A stretch of DNA of 64,000 bases from Oricola sp. (GCF_022763245.1 NZ_JALEGV010000030.1:1-64000); one strand, 5' to 3'; shown: positions 1 through 9,960, counted from the first letter of the stretch. Numbers and translations: made by a program. The notes: a model not told the origin generated them from the letters alone.

Positions 1-1002
1 GTCGCTGTCTCCGGTGCTCGCGCTGCCGACGCCGTCATCATTCCGGAACCGGAAGTCGTCGAATACGTCCGCGTCTGCGATGCAGCCGGCACCGGCTTCT
101 TCTACATCCCGGGCAGCGAGACCTGCCTGAAGATCGGCGGTTACGCTCGCTTCGAAATCAAGAGCGACTGGTACGACGATGGTGATGATGCCGCGACGTT
201 CTTCAGCCGTGGTGCGCTTCAGGTTTCGTCCTGGACGGACAGCGAATACGGTCCGGTGAAGACGTTCTTCGAATACCACATGGACAGCGATCGCACCGAA
301 GACAACGACGTCGCTGACGCGTACGTCAATCAGGTTTACTTCACCATCGCCGGCCTGAAGATGGGTTACTTCGAGGGCTTTCTCGATAACGGCATCAACG
401 GCGAATCCGACTCTTCTGGCTTGAACTCCAAGTTCGACTCCATCCAGTACACCGGCACTGCCGGCGCCGTTTCCTTCGGTGTCGCCATCGACGAACTGTA
501 CAACGATGAAGGCGTCTGGACGGATTGGTACGGCGCAGAATTCGGTATCGAAGCCATGCTCGGCTTCTCTGCCGGCGCGATCGACGCTCAGATCATCGGC
601 TTCTACGATGTCTACTACGAGTCCTTTGGTGTTAACGCTCGCGTGTCCGCCGATGTTGGTGCAGGCACCCTGCAGGCTCGCGGCATCTGGGTTGAGGACA
701 AGTACAGCGGTTACGTCTCCGATTACGGCAACAACGGCTGGAGCGGTCCGGCCAAGTGGGTTGCTGAAGTGTCCTACGCCATGCCGGTTGGCGATAAGCT
801 GACCCTGACGCCGGGCTTCTCGTACCGTGAATACTACGGTGACGACACCAAGTGGAAGGCTGGTCTGACTGCCGACTACGACATCACCGAGACCCTCGCT
901 CTGAAGACCAGCCTGCAGTACACGGACTTCAACGACGATTGGAACTCCAATCTCGACTACAACGGCTGGGATTTCTTGGCTCGTTTCACCGCGTCGTTCT
1001 AA
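1..1002 (+). CDS. Outer-membrane porin, Omp2b/RopA type (5' end missing)
   Basis: Frame 1 is open from the first base, so the gene starts upstream of the window; 333 residues are visible. The visible protein begins at the end of a signal peptide (AVSGARAADAVI), followed by the mature N terminus with the Cys-containing PGSETCLKIGGYARFE segment typical of the Rhizobiales porin family (Porin_2). The rest is rich in Gly, Asp, Tyr and Trp with alternating hydrophobic residues, as in a beta-barrel, and ends in ...DFLARFTASF with a terminal Phe as expected for BamA-recognised porins. It should form a general diffusion channel for small hydrophilic solutes. The paralogue (Omp2a, Omp2b, RopA) cannot be told from this. 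Confidence 0.93.
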   Translation, partial: VAVSGARAADAVIIPEPEVVEYVRVCDAAGTGFFYIPGSETCLKIGGYARFEIKSDWYDDGDDAATFFSRGALQVSSWTDSEYGPVKTFFEYHMDSDRTEDNDVADAYVNQVYFTIAGLKMGYFEGFLDNGINGESDSSGLNSKFDSIQYTGTAGAVSFGVAIDELYNDEGVWTDWYGAEFGIEAMLGFSAGAIDAQIIGFYDVYYESFGVNARVSADVGAGTLQARGIWVEDKYSGYVSDYGNNGWSGPAKWVAEVSYAMPVGDKLTLTPGFSYREYYGDDTKWKAGLTADYDITETLALKTSLQYTDFNDDWNSNLDYNGWDFLARFTASF

Positions 1003-1079
1003 TCTCCTGACGTAGGGTGATTTGTCTAGTGTGATTTGTTACGCAAGGTAAGCATAATCAACTAGATATGACGTTACGA

Positions 1080-1105
1080 CAGCCCGGCGATACTTCGCCG
1101 GGCTG
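1080..1105 (+). terminator. Stem-loop after the porin gene
   Basis: AGCCCGGCGA (1081-1090) and TCGCCGGGCT (1095-1104) are perfectly complementary around a TACT loop, and C1080/G1105 extend the stem. A T-run (TTTTT, from about 1120) lies some 15 nt after the stem rather than directly after it, so this is a plausible but not canonical Rho-independent terminator. The T-run would act in the porin direction. Confidence 0.6.
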
Positions 1106-1136
1106 TTGAATTGGTCCGATTTTTCGTTTACGCGGC

Positions 1137-2186
1137 TTGGCTCGATGGGGAGCTCCTGCAGAAGGACTGCCGTCCGCGTTTATACGCTTGATCGGAAGGC
1201 AGGATTTGACAGTCCCATTACATAGCGTCAACACGCCAGACCTGAAGTTTCTTGCAGACCGGTATGCCGATACGCTTTGGGAACCGGGCAAGCACAGGGC
1301 CAGTTCCCTGTCCTTCGTGATGGAAATCCACGAATACATGATTGCGCATGGCCTGGCGTCTTTTGACGACAGCCTGATCGATTCTTTGATCAGCAACTTC
1401 CGCAGCAAGAAAAACAGAAATTCCACTATAAACAGAAAGCTCGCCGCGCTATACAAAGTGCTGAAAAAAGCAGAGCGCAGTGGTTTGATTACGCGGTTAC
1501 CCTCATATGTTCGCCTTCAGGAGAAGAACGGACGAATCCGGTTCTTCACCAGGGACGAAGAAGCGTCCTTCTTTTCCGAGATGGCAAAGCGCAATGACGA
1601 CCATTTTCGGTTGTGCGTGTTCCTGATCGACACGGGCGCGCGCGTCGGCGAGGCGCTGTCGCTGAAATGGAGCGACGTGACGCCCGACCGGGCCACTTTC
1701 TGGATCACCAAGTCGGGCCGCAGCCGCACCATTCCGCTCACCGCACGCGCAAGCGAAGCCGTCTTTTGCAGGGATTCCACCGGCGGCCCCTTTGCAATGA
1801 TCAAGTATCCGAAGTTTCTCTATGACTGGAATGCGGTCAAGAAAACGATTGGACTTGAGAGCGACAAGCAACTCGTCCCGCATATCCTGCGTCACACCTG
1901 TGCCTCCCGCTTGGTCCAGGCTGGTATTGATCTGCGCCGTGTCCAGACGTTTCTCGGGCATCAGACGATCCAGATGACCTTACGCTACGCGCACCTGGCC
2001 ACGAACGATCTCAATCAGTGCGTGGCTGCGCTGGAGGATTTCGGGCAGGAAAAGCCTGTCTTGTCCAGGACTTCCGACCGCGAGGGAACCTTCGATCGCC
2101 GCGCCCCGCAGCCTTCGACACCGACCGAGCCGCCTGCGAGCAACCAACGGTCCGACGACGCGATCCTGCCCCGCAAGACGGTTTGA
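1137..2186 (+). CDS. Tyrosine recombinase / phage-type integrase
   Basis: Site-specific DNA recombinase. A SAM-like N-terminal core-binding domain (about 30-120) precedes the catalytic domain. All six catalytic positions are visible, numbered from the TTG at 1137: R169 (DTGARVGEAL), K192 (TKSGRSRTIPL), H249-xx-R252 (HILRHTCASRL), H275 (TFLGHQTIQMT) and nucleophile Y284 (RYAHL). About 65 residues of low-complexity tail follow the tyrosine. The start is uncertain: TTG at 1206 has a better-placed GGAAGG/AGGA upstream than TTG 1137. It stands alone, with no excisionase, relaxase or phage gene nearby, so it may be a remnant of a mobile element or a domesticated Xer-like recombinase. Confidence 0.85.
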   Translation: MARWGAPAEGLPSAFIRLIGRQDLTVPLHSVNTPDLKFLADRYADTLWEPGKHRASSLSFVMEIHEYMIAHGLASFDDSLIDSLISNFRSKKNRNSTINRKLAALYKVLKKAERSGLITRLPSYVRLQEKNGRIRFFTRDEEASFFSEMAKRNDDHFRLCVFLIDTGARVGEALSLKWSDVTPDRATFWITKSGRSRTIPLTARASEAVFCRDSTGGPFAMIKYPKFLYDWNAVKKTIGLESDKQLVPHILRHTCASRLVQAGIDLRRVQTFLGHQTIQMTLRYAHLATNDLNQCVAALEDFGQEKPVLSRTSDREGTFDRRAPQPSTPTEPPASNQRSDDAILPRKTV

Positions 2187-2524
2187 CCGAGCGCGCGTCC
2201 CGATCTCAGACGTGTCAGTCTTTATTTCGTAATACTTTGACGTTTCCAACAGTCGCATGAGAGCGACGGTTGAGACTATCGCCGCGCAACGCTGGGTGTC
2301 GTCTCAATTCCGCGTCGATTTCGTCGCCGATCCGCGGTGACAGCCCTTTTCGAGACGCCCCTCAAGCCCGCCAAACGACCATCCAACGACGCATTGCGGA
2401 TGACCGCTCGAATGATTCGCAGCCTGGCCGGTTCGAATCACCGTTGTTCCGGCGCTGTTGATTAAGCGTGACATCGGTCCGGTCTCACGCTACGTTGCCT
2501 GCAGCTCTCGGGCGCAAGCCCGGT
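2187..2524. other. Gene-free stretch between integrase and glycine riboswitch
   Basis: No open frame here looks like a protein. It should contain the promoter of the gcv transcript, but no clear -35/-10 pair could be assigned. The one obvious structure is a short hairpin at 2509-2522 (CGGGC, GCAA tetraloop, GCCCG) immediately before the riboswitch P1 stem. Confidence 0.5.
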
Positions 2525-2710
2525 CTGCCAGCGGGAGAGAGCCGAAAGGCCGCCGAAGGGGAAATCGCCCGAAATCTCTCAGGCAAAAGGAACCGCTGGC
2601 AGGGCAAGGCACTCTGGAAAGTCGGGATTCGCGTCCCGCGCCGAAGGTGTAAGCATTCTCGTCAATTGGGCGGAAATGCGAGTCTCTCAGGCTTCCGACA
2701 GAGGGGCACA
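2525..2710 (+). ncRNA. Tandem glycine riboswitch upstream of gcvT
   Basis: Two glycine aptamers in series. Aptamer I: a perfect 10-bp P1 stem (CTGCCAGCGG 2525-2534 with CCGCTGGCAG 2593-2602) encloses the conserved GGGAGAGA, CGCCGAAGGGG and TCTCTCAGGCAAAAGGA segments. Aptamer II follows after a short linker: CTCTGGAAAG (from 2612), GCGCCGAAGGTGTAAGC, TCTCAGGC and CAGAGGGG, with CTCTG/CAGAG closing P1. This matches the known gcv-associated class, which is usually an ON switch letting glycine induce its own cleavage. A hairpin at 2711-2733 lies between aptamer II and the gcvT ribosome-binding site. Confidence 0.95.
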
Positions 2711-2733
2711 TCCGGTCATCGCCGATGGCCGGA
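2711..2733 (+). promoter_or_regulatory. Candidate expression-platform hairpin of the glycine riboswitch
   Basis: TCCGGTCATC (2711-2720) pairs with GATGGCCGGA (2724-2733) over ten positions, one a G-U pair, around a GCC loop. It starts directly after aptamer II and ends 17 nt before the AAGGG Shine-Dalgarno (2751-2755) of gcvT. No U-tract follows, so classical intrinsic termination is unlikely. Translational control or a spacer helix is more probable. Confidence 0.5.
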
Positions 2734-2760
2734 CAGTGCTGACTGACGGAAAGGGTGTCG

Positions 2761-3864
2761 ATGACCGAGAGCGAATCGCTGAAACAACTGCCACTGCAAG
2801 CCCTGCACGAGCGTGCCGGCGCGAAATTCGCGCCTTTCGCCGGCTGGTCAATGCCTGTCTCCTATCCGCTCGGCGTGTTGAAGGAGCATCTGCACACACG
2901 TGAGCATGCGGGCCTCTTCGATATCTCCCACATGCGCCTGATCGAGGTCGCGGGCCCGGATGCGGCCGACCTGGTCGCTCGCCTGTGCCCTGTCGAGGTG
3001 GCGAGCCAGTCTCTGGGCGCCTGCAAATACACGTTTCTGCTGAACGACAATGCGGGAATCATCGACGATTTGATCGTCACGCGGCTAGCCGATGATCGCT
3101 TCATGATCGTCGCCAATGCCGGCCGCGCCGAGACCGACGAGGCGTGGATCAGGACGGTCGCCGCGGAGCATGACGTCTCGATCGAGGCGCTCGACCGCGT
3201 GTTCCTCGCATTGCAGGGACCCTACGCGGCTGCCGTGATGGCGGAAACGGGCTTCGACGTGTCGGACATGCGCTTCATGAGCGGTGGCGAACCTCGCCCG
3301 GGCTGGTTCATGACCCGGTCCGGCTATACCGGAGAGGACGGGTTCGAGATCGCCATGCCGCTCGATCGCGCCGAAACCTTCGCCGAAACGCTTGCCGCCG
3401 ACGAACGCGTGTCCTGGATCGGCCTTGCCGCTCGCGACAGCTTGCGCCTCGAGGCCGGACTTTGCCTCTATGGCAACGATCTTGACGAAACGACAGATCC
3501 GGTCAGCGCCGGTCTGACATGGGCAATCCCGAAGACCCTGCGCGCGGGCGGAAGCTATGTCGGCGCGTCACGGCTCGCGGAAATATTCGCGTCAGGACCC
3601 GATGAGAAGCGCGTGGGCCTTCAGGCCGAAGGTCGCCAACCGGTGCGCGCCGGCGCACCGCTCACCGTTTCCGACGGCAAGCCGGCCGGCCGGGTCACCT
3701 CCGGCGGTTTCGGACCCTCAGTCGAACACCCGGTCGCCATGGGCTATGTGCGCGCGGACCTCGCGCAAACCGGCACCGTGCTGTCCGCCGACGTGCGCGG
3801 CCGCCCGATCGCAATGCATGTGACCAAGCTCCCCTTCATCACCAAACGCAGCCAGAAAGGATGA
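2761..3864 (+). CDS. gcvT: Aminomethyltransferase, glycine cleavage T protein
   Basis: T protein of the glycine cleavage system: takes the aminomethyl group from lipoylated GcvH and passes it to tetrahydrofolate, releasing ammonia and 5,10-methylene-THF (cytoplasm). The 367-residue length fits GcvT, and the N-terminal [36 protein letters not shown] block is diagnostic, as is the [10 protein letters not shown] segment. ATG 2761 is preferred over GTG 2755, which overlaps the AAGGG ribosome-binding site. It is the first gene of gcvTHP under the glycine riboswitch, and its TGA overlaps an in-frame ATG at 3861. Confidence 0.97.
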   Translation: MTESESLKQLPLQALHERAGAKFAPFAGWSMPVSYPLGVLKEHLHTREHAGLFDISHMRLIEVAGPDAADLVARLCPVEVASQSLGACKYTFLLNDNAGIIDDLIVTRLADDRFMIVANAGRAETDEAWIRTVAAEHDVSIEALDRVFLALQGPYAAAVMAETGFDVSDMRFMSGGEPRPGWFMTRSGYTGEDGFEIAMPLDRAETFAETLAADERVSWIGLAARDSLRLEAGLCLYGNDLDETTDPVSAGLTWAIPKTLRAGGSYVGASRLAEIFASGPDEKRVGLQAEGRQPVRAGAPLTVSDGKPAGRVTSGGFGPSVEHPVAMGYVRADLAQTGTVLSADVRGRPIAMHVTKLPFITKRSQKG

Positions 3865-3869
3865 CCCCC

Positions 3870-4238
3870 TTGAGCACCACCTATTACACGGAAGACCATG
3901 AGTGGATCCGCGTCGAGAACGGCGTGGCGACGGTCGGCATCACCGATCATGCGCAGGAGCAGCTCGGCGACCTCGTCTTCATCGACCTCCCCTCGCCCGG
4001 CGCCAGCGTTTCGAAGGGCGACGCGCTCGTGGTGGTGGAATCGGTCAAGGCGGCGTCCGACGTCTATGCCCCTGTCGACGGTGAGGTGAAGAGCGTCAAC
4101 GAAGCGCTGACCTCCGAACCGGGGCTCGTGAACTCTGCCGCCGAGGGCGACGGCTGGCTCTGGTCGATGAGCATCGCCGACGAAAGCCAGCTCGAAGGGC
4201 TGATGGACGCCGAAACCTACAAAAAATCGCTGGATTGA
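3870..4238 (+). CDS. gcvH: Glycine cleavage system H protein
   Basis: Lipoyl carrier shuttling the aminomethyl intermediate between GcvP and GcvT and electrons to the L protein. A 122-residue protein beginning [12 protein letters not shown], typical for GcvH. The lipoylation site is K60 within [23 protein letters not shown]. An ATG at 3861 overlaps the gcvT stop but sits directly on the AGAAAGG ribosome-binding site. TTG 3870 is 9 nt from that site and gives the family-typical N terminus, so TTG is preferred. No gene for the L protein (lipoamide dehydrogenase) is in the window. Confidence 0.95.
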   Translation: MSTTYYTEDHEWIRVENGVATVGITDHAQEQLGDLVFIDLPSPGASVSKGDALVVVESVKAASDVYAPVDGEVKSVNEALTSEPGLVNSAAEGDGWLWSMSIADESQLEGLMDAETYKKSLD

Positions 4239-4246
4239 GGCGCGCG

Positions 4247-7036
4247 ATGACCGGATTTGCAAGCCGTCACATCGGCCTGTCCCAGGCCGACATTCGCGCC
4301 ATGCTGACCACGATCGGCATTCCTTCCGTGGAGACGCTCGTCGCCGAAACCGTGCCGGCGGCCATCCGGCTGAACCGGCCGCTCGACCTGCCCGAACCGG
4401 CCAGCGAAGCCGAAGCGCTCGCGGAGTTGCAGGCCATGATGGCCCGCAACACCGTGATGAAGAGCTTCATCGGCCAAGGCTATCACGGCTGCCACGTGCC
4501 GCCGGTCATCCAGCGCAACCTCTTCGAAAACCCCGCCTGGTACACGGCCTACACGCCCTACCAGCCGGAAATCAGCCAAGGCCGGCTGGAACTTCTCTTT
4601 CATTTCCAGACGCTTGTGGCTGAGCTGACCGGTCTTCCGGTCGCATCGGCCTCGCTGCTCGACGAAGCGACCGCGGTGGTCGAGGCCATCGGCGTGGCGC
4701 AGCGGCAGCACCGCGACAAGCGCCGCGAGATCGTGTTCGCCAACACGCCGCATCCTCAGACGCTGGACGTGGTCAAGACGCGCTGCCATGCGGTCGGGCT
4801 GTCGATAGCGGACGAAATCGGCGCCGACACCGCGGCGCTGATCGTCTCCTGGCCGGACACGGCCGGTGTCTTCGGCGAGCATGGCGACGCGATCTCGCAG
4901 GCGAAGGAGGCTGGAGCGCTTGTCGTCGCCGTCGCCGACCCGTTGGCGCTGACACTCGTCGAGACCCCGGCCTCCTGGGGTGCCGACATCGCGGTCGGCT
5001 CGATGCAGCGTTTCGGCGTCCCGCTCGGATATGGCGGTCCGCATGCCGGCTACATGGCGGTGTCCGAGCCGCTGACGCGCCTGCTGCCCGGCCGCCTCGT
5101 CGGCGAATCGGTCGATGCCAAGGGGCGTCCGGCCTATCGCCTGGCGCTGCAGACACGCGAACAGCATATCCGCCGCGACAAGGCGACCTCCAACATCTGC
5201 ACTGCACAGGCGCTCCTCGCCAACATGGCCGCGGCCTTCGCCATCTGGCACGGGCCGGACGGATTGCGCGCCATCGCGAACCATGCGCATGGCTTCGCCG
5301 CGCGCTTCGCAGCCGCCATGGCCGCAAAAGGCCATACGGTCGTCGGACCGCGTTTCTTCGATACCGTTTCCGTAAGCGTGCCCGGCAAGGCGCTTCAGAT
5401 CGCGCTTGCCTCAGAGCAGAACGGCCGATTGCTGAGAGTGATCGACGGCGGCACCGTCTCGGTCGCTTTCGACGAAACCGCCACCGAGAGTGACCTCGTG
5501 GAGATCGCGGCGCTGTTTGGTGCCGAAGCGCCCGAGACCGCCGATCCTGTGCTGCCGTCCCTGCGTGACGGCGCGCAGTTCCTGACCCAGCCGGTCTTCC
5601 ACGAGAACCGCTCGGAAACCGAGATGATGCGGTTCCTGCGAAAACTGGCCGACAAGGATCTGGCGCTCGACCGGGCGATGATTCCGCTCGGTTCATGCAC
5701 GATGAAGCTCAACGCAGCCGCCGAGATGGCGCCGGTGAGTTGGGAGACTGTGGCTGACATCCATCCCTTCGCGCCGCGCTCGCATGCCGAGGGATATCGC
5801 GACATGTTCGTCGATCTGGAGCGCTGGCTCGGCGAGATCACCGGTCTCGACGCCGTGTCGCTGCAGCCAAATGCCGGCAGCCAGGGCGAATATGCGGGCT
5901 TGCTTGCGATCCGCCGCTATCACGAATCGCGTGGCGACATGGCTCGCACGGTCTGCCTGATCCCCTCCTCCGCTCACGGCACAAACCCGGCCTCGGCGCA
6001 TGTCGCGGGGCTGGACGTGGTGGTGGTCAAATGCACCGACACCGGTGACGTCGACATCGCGGACCTGCGCGACAAGGCACAGGCCCATGGCGACCGGCTG
6101 GCCGGCCTGATGATCACCTATCCCTCGACGCATGGCGTGTTCGAGGAAGGCATCGGCGAGATCTGCGACATCGTCCATGAGCATGGCGGACAGGTCTATC
6201 TCGACGGCGCCAATTTGAATGCGCTGGTCGGGCTTGCACGGCTTGGCGACTTTGGCGCTGACGTCTGCCACATGAACCTGCACAAGACATTCTGCATTCC
6301 GCATGGTGGCGGGGGCCCGGGCATCGGCCCGATCGGCGTGAAGGCGCATCTGGCGCCGTTCCTGCCGGGGCATATTTCCGAAGGCACGGAAAGCGCGGTC
6401 GCGGCGGCCGACCATGGCAGCGCCTCGATCCTGCCGATCACCTGGATGTATATTCGGATGATGGGCGCTTCGGGGCTGAAGCGGGCGTCGGAGATGGCGA
6501 TCCTGTCGGCGAATTACATCGCCACCCGGCTCGAGCCGCATTTTCCGGTGCTCTACAAGGGCAAGAGAGGCCGTGTCGCGCATGAATGCATCCTCGACAC
6601 GCGCGTCTTCAAGCATTCCGCGAGCGTGACGGTCGAAGACATCGCCAAGCGGCTGATCGATTACGGCTTCCATGCGCCGACCATGTCGTGGCCGGTGGCC
6701 GGCACCCTGATGGTCGAACCGACCGAATCGGAGCCGAAGCGCGAGCTCGACCGCTTCTGCGACGCGATGATCTCGATTGCGGGTGAAGCCGACCGGATCG
6801 CCAAGGACGACTGGCCGCGCAGCGACAACCCGCTCGTCAACGCGCCGCATACGGCCGACGACGTGATGGCGGATGACTGGTCGCATCCCTATCCGCGCAA
6901 GCTCGCAGCGACTCCGGACGGGGGAGACGCCGTCTCGAAATACTGGCCGCCGGTGTCGCGCGTCGATAATGTCTATGGCGACCGGAACCTGGTGTGCACC
7001 TGCCCGCCGGTCGAAAGCTACGCCGCGAACGGTTGA
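4247..7036 (+). CDS. gcvP: Glycine dehydrogenase (decarboxylating), P protein
   Basis: PLP enzyme that decarboxylates glycine and loads the aminomethyl group onto GcvH lipoate. At 929 residues this is the fused, homodimeric form, not the split GcvPA/GcvPB pair. The PLP lysine is K680 in [19 protein letters not shown], followed by the glycine-rich loop. [12 protein letters not shown] and the N-terminal [18 protein letters not shown] are family hallmarks. ATG 4247 lies 8 nt after the gcvH stop with GAGG upstream. It is the third gene of the riboswitch-controlled operon. Confidence 0.97.
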   Translation: MTGFASRHIGLSQADIRAMLTTIGIPSVETLVAETVPAAIRLNRPLDLPEPASEAEALAELQAMMARNTVMKSFIGQGYHGCHVPPVIQRNLFENPAWYTAYTPYQPEISQGRLELLFHFQTLVAELTGLPVASASLLDEATAVVEAIGVAQRQHRDKRREIVFANTPHPQTLDVVKTRCHAVGLSIADEIGADTAALIVSWPDTAGVFGEHGDAISQAKEAGALVVAVADPLALTLVETPASWGADIAVGSMQRFGVPLGYGGPHAGYMAVSEPLTRLLPGRLVGESVDAKGRPAYRLALQTREQHIRRDKATSNICTAQALLANMAAAFAIWHGPDGLRAIANHAHGFAARFAAAMAAKGHTVVGPRFFDTVSVSVPGKALQIALASEQNGRLLRVIDGGTVSVAFDETATESDLVEIAALFGAEAPETADPVLPSLRDGAQFLTQPVFHENRSETEMMRFLRKLADKDLALDRAMIPLGSCTMKLNAAAEMAPVSWETVADIHPFAPRSHAEGYRDMFVDLERWLGEITGLDAVSLQPNAGSQGEYAGLLAIRRYHESRGDMARTVCLIPSSAHGTNPASAHVAGLDVVVVKCTDTGDVDIADLRDKAQAHGDRLAGLMITYPSTHGVFEEGIGEICDIVHEHGGQVYLDGANLNALVGLARLGDFGADVCHMNLHKTFCIPHGGGGPGIGPIGVKAHLAPFLPGHISEGTESAVAAADHGSASILPITWMYIRMMGASGLKRASEMAILSANYIATRLEPHFPVLYKGKRGRVAHECILDTRVFKHSASVTVEDIAKRLIDYGFHAPTMSWPVAGTLMVEPTESEPKRELDRFCDAMISIAGEADRIAKDDWPRSDNPLVNAPHTADDVMADDWSHPYPRKLAATPDGGDAVSKYWPPVSRVDNVYGDRNLVCTCPPVESYAANG

Positions 7037-7077
7037 CCGCCGCGCGCGCCTCAAACGCGCGCAAATGTCGGGGGCGT

Positions 7078-7100
7078 CGGCTGACACATTGATTCAGCCG
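7078..7100 (+). terminator. Stem-loop after gcvP
   Basis: CGGCTGA (7078-7084) and TCAGCCG (7094-7100) can form a 7-bp stem with a 9-nt loop, about 40 nt beyond the gcvP stop. Only a weak pyrimidine stretch (CTCTTGTTCCT) follows, so termination efficiency is uncertain. Confidence 0.4.
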
Positions 7101-7283
7101 GCGCGCTCAACCTCTTGTTCCTGAGTCCCTTTCGCTGAATTTGGCCGAGCGCCAGCGGGTCTTTGCTTTCAGACCACCGCGAATTGCGCTTCACCGTTCG
7201 GATACCCTGTGAAAATATGACGATGCGAAGCTGATCGGCAGGAGTCCGCTGCTTCGACGGAGCCGCGAGGGGCACAGGGACAG

Positions 7284-8285
7284 ATGCAAAGCGACACGGA
7301 CACCACGCCAGTCACCGCGGATGCGATGACGGGACAGCGGGAGACCGCGGCCACGCATATGGTGGGCGGGGTTCCGGTGGCGACGATGAACATGACTGTC
7401 GAAGAAGTGATCGGCTCGCTGCGCGGGCGCAAGTTCGACTGTGCCGACACCGTGTTCGTCACCGACGACGAGGGACGGCTGGAGGGCATCGTGCGGGTCA
7501 ACGACCTGTTCTCGGAGGCGGATTGCCGGATCGGCGAGATCATGGAGGAGGAGCACGAGGCGGTGCGTCCCGACGACGACCAGGAGGCGATCGCCGTCCT
7601 CGCCATGGAACTCAACATGATCGCGGTTCCGGTGGTCGGCGACGACGGACGGCTGCTCGGGGCGGTGCCGCCGGAAGCGCTGCTGAAGATCCTGCGCGCC
7701 GAGCACATGGAAGACCTGCAGCGCCTTGCCGGCATCAATCCGCATGAGCGCGGCGGTGACGTCGCCCTGAACGCGCCACTTGCCAACCGCATCCGCCGCC
7801 GCCTGCCCTGGCTGCTGTTCGGCCTGTTCGCCTCGTCGATCATCACCGTCGTGATGGCCGGCTTCGAGCATTCCCTGTCGACGAATGTCTCGGTCGCCTT
7901 CTTCGTGCCGGCCATCGTCTACATCGCCGGCGCCATCGGCACGCAGGCGGTCTCGGTCGCGGTGCGCGGCCTGCTCGACGAGGACATCCACATCTTCAGC
8001 CTGTTGCGCGGCGAATTGCTGGTCGGAACCGGCATCGGCACGGTGCTCGGGCTGATCTCGGCGGTTCTCGTCATGGCAAGCTTCGGCGATCACCGGCTGG
8101 CCGCGGCGGTCGGACTGGCCGTGCTCGGCGGCGGCATCGTCTCGGCGGTGGTCGGATTCGGACTGCCTTGGGCGTTCACGCGGTTCGGCTCCGATCCCGC
8201 GCTCGGCAGCGGCCCCATCTGCACGATCATCCAGGACGTCTCCAGCCTGCTGATCTACTTCTTCTTCGTGACCGTGTTGCTGTAG
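7284..8285 (+). CDS. MgtE-like divalent cation transporter lacking the N domain
   Basis: Predicted Mg2+ (or other divalent cation) channel of the inner membrane. Residues about 24-145 form two CBS modules (VFVTDDEGRLEGIVRVNDL and MIAVPVVGDDGRLLGAV). The MgtE membrane domain follows from about residue 170 with hydrophobic helices, the IAGAIGTQAVSVAVRGL signature and the final DPALGSGPICTIIQDVSSLLIYF helix. At 333 residues it is roughly 120 shorter than typical MgtE because the N-terminal superhelical Mg2+-sensing domain is absent. ATG 7284 has CAGGGA upstream. It is monocistronic or nearly so. Confidence 0.85.
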   Translation: MQSDTDTTPVTADAMTGQRETAATHMVGGVPVATMNMTVEEVIGSLRGRKFDCADTVFVTDDEGRLEGIVRVNDLFSEADCRIGEIMEEEHEAVRPDDDQEAIAVLAMELNMIAVPVVGDDGRLLGAVPPEALLKILRAEHMEDLQRLAGINPHERGGDVALNAPLANRIRRRLPWLLFGLFASSIITVVMAGFEHSLSTNVSVAFFVPAIVYIAGAIGTQAVSVAVRGLLDEDIHIFSLLRGELLVGTGIGTVLGLISAVLVMASFGDHRLAAAVGLAVLGGGIVSAVVGFGLPWAFTRFGSDPALGSGPICTIIQDVSSLLIYFFFVTVLL

Positions 8286-8430
8286 ACCGGCTGACAGACG
8301 CCACGATCGCGCAGGTTCGGGGCCAGGCGCGTGCCCCGATACTCAATTCCTCTTCGTCACAGTTGGCAAAAGCGCAGCGGCATGCGTAGAAGAACGCAGC
8401 ATCGCGACGAACAAACCAGCCGGGCGGACC

Positions 8431-9915
8431 ATGGAAACAGACCAGAATTTCAATCTCGCCGTCTTGTTCATGGAAAGCGCACGACGACGGCCGAACGACA
8501 TCGCCGTCCGGGCCGGCAAGCGGCAGTTTACCCGCGGCATGATCGCCTCGATGGCGCTGAAGATTGCCGTGGAACTGCAAAAGCACGGCATCAAGCGCGG
8601 CTCGCGCGTCGCCATCGAGCGGAATTTCGCGTTTCTCGAACTGGCCGCCACGTTCGCGGTCGGGATGCTCGGCGCGACCTGGATTCCGGCGAGCGCCAGC
8701 CTGCGCAAGCATCGTGAGAGCCTTGGCGTGAACCTTACGCTGTGCGAGGCCGGATTGCGCGGCAAGTCGGATTGGCCGGCCTTCGCGGCCGAACACAACA
8801 AGGCTCTCGTGATGGAGCCGGGCTGGTTCAAGGCCGACCAGTCGGTGAACAAGCGATTCGAGGATTTCGAAGGCTATGCCAGTCCCGACGATTGCTGCTG
8901 CATCGTCGCGTCGTCGGGCACGACGGGGACGCCGAAGCTCATCCCCTACTCCCACCGGCTCGTCCACGGGCGCTACATGTCGATCAGCCGGACGTCGGAC
9001 ATCTATCCGGGGAAACGCCATTTCATCGGGTTTCCCGTGCTGGGATCGTTCTGGCCGGAAGTCATGGCGATCCTGTTGTGCAACGGGACGTTTCTCGCCA
9101 AGGCCAATGTGAACGCTCCGGACCTGGACACCGTTCTCGGCTCGCCCCAGCAACTCACCGGCCTCTTCCAGCAGCGCGACAAGCACAATCTGACGCGGCC
9201 TCTGAGCATGGTGATCGTCGGCGGCGGTCGGCCAAGTCCGGCTCTGTTCAAGACCCTGCAGGCAAAATCGAAGGCGATCAGGCTTCGCTACGGCTCGACC
9301 GAAGCGGGCACGACCTGCACCAAGGACATCGCGCCCGGCGATCCGCTGCCCGACAGCACCGGCGCGCCGGTGCCGGGCAGCGAGGTCCAGATCGTCGATG
9401 GCGACACCGTGCTGCCGCCCGGCGAGACCGGCGAAGTGCGCGTGCGCTCCAACCGGCTGATTTCGGGCTACCTGATCGGCGGGGACGCCAACAGCCTGCG
9501 CGACGGCTGGTTCTACCCGGGCGACCTTGGCAGCCTCACCGAGGCGGGCGAACTCGTGATCGAAGGGCGCATCGACGACGTCATGAACATCGGCGGGATC
9601 AAGGTGAACGCCCAGCAGGTCGACCAGGCCCTGGAAGGGGTCGCGGGCGTGGCCGACGGCGCCGCCTTCGCCGACTTCAACGAGGCGCAGAACTCGTTTC
9701 TCGCGGTGCTGGCCGTTTTGGAACCGGGCGCCGACATGGAGACCGTTCGAACGCCGATCATCGACGCCGTCAACGAGGCACTGGGCCGGCCGGTCAAGTT
9801 CCGGCTCTATTCCGGCCCTTCGGTTCCGCGCAACGAAAACGGCAAGGTGATGCGCAAGGCGGTGACCGAGATGGCGTCGGAGCTCACCCCGGTCGAACTC
9901 GCCAACAGGACCTGA
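8431..9915 (+). CDS. AMP-dependent acyl-CoA synthetase/ligase (ANL superfamily)
   Basis: Adenylate-forming ligase, expected to activate a carboxylic acid to the acyl-AMP and then a CoA (or carrier-protein) thioester. The P-loop-like motif IVASSGTTGTPKLIPYSH, the YGSTEAG motif, GWFYPGDLG and the hinge GRIDDVMNIGGIKVN are present, and the C-terminal catalytic lysine lies in RNENGKVMRKA. At 494 residues it has no fused carrier or thioesterase domain. There is no operon partner: the upstream gene ends 145 nt away and the downstream gene is convergent. The substrate cannot be assigned. Confidence 0.85.
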   Translation: METDQNFNLAVLFMESARRRPNDIAVRAGKRQFTRGMIASMALKIAVELQKHGIKRGSRVAIERNFAFLELAATFAVGMLGATWIPASASLRKHRESLGVNLTLCEAGLRGKSDWPAFAAEHNKALVMEPGWFKADQSVNKRFEDFEGYASPDDCCCIVASSGTTGTPKLIPYSHRLVHGRYMSISRTSDIYPGKRHFIGFPVLGSFWPEVMAILLCNGTFLAKANVNAPDLDTVLGSPQQLTGLFQQRDKHNLTRPLSMVIVGGGRPSPALFKTLQAKSKAIRLRYGSTEAGTTCTKDIAPGDPLPDSTGAPVPGSEVQIVDGDTVLPPGETGEVRVRSNRLISGYLIGGDANSLRDGWFYPGDLGSLTEAGELVIEGRIDDVMNIGGIKVNAQQVDQALEGVAGVADGAAFADFNEAQNSFLAVLAVLEPGADMETVRTPIIDAVNEALGRPVKFRLYSGPSVPRNENGKVMRKAVTEMASELTPVELANRT

Positions 9916-9960
9916 CGGGACGCCGCATCCCGGCGCGTTGCCGGCTGACTTGGCCCTGCG

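Noticed and set aside
2430-2439. tRNA T-loop-like GGTTCGAATC near the integrase (possible attachment site)
   Set aside because: The flanking bases do not form a T-arm stem and no acceptor or anticodon arm can be folded. Too short to call an att site or tRNA fragment.
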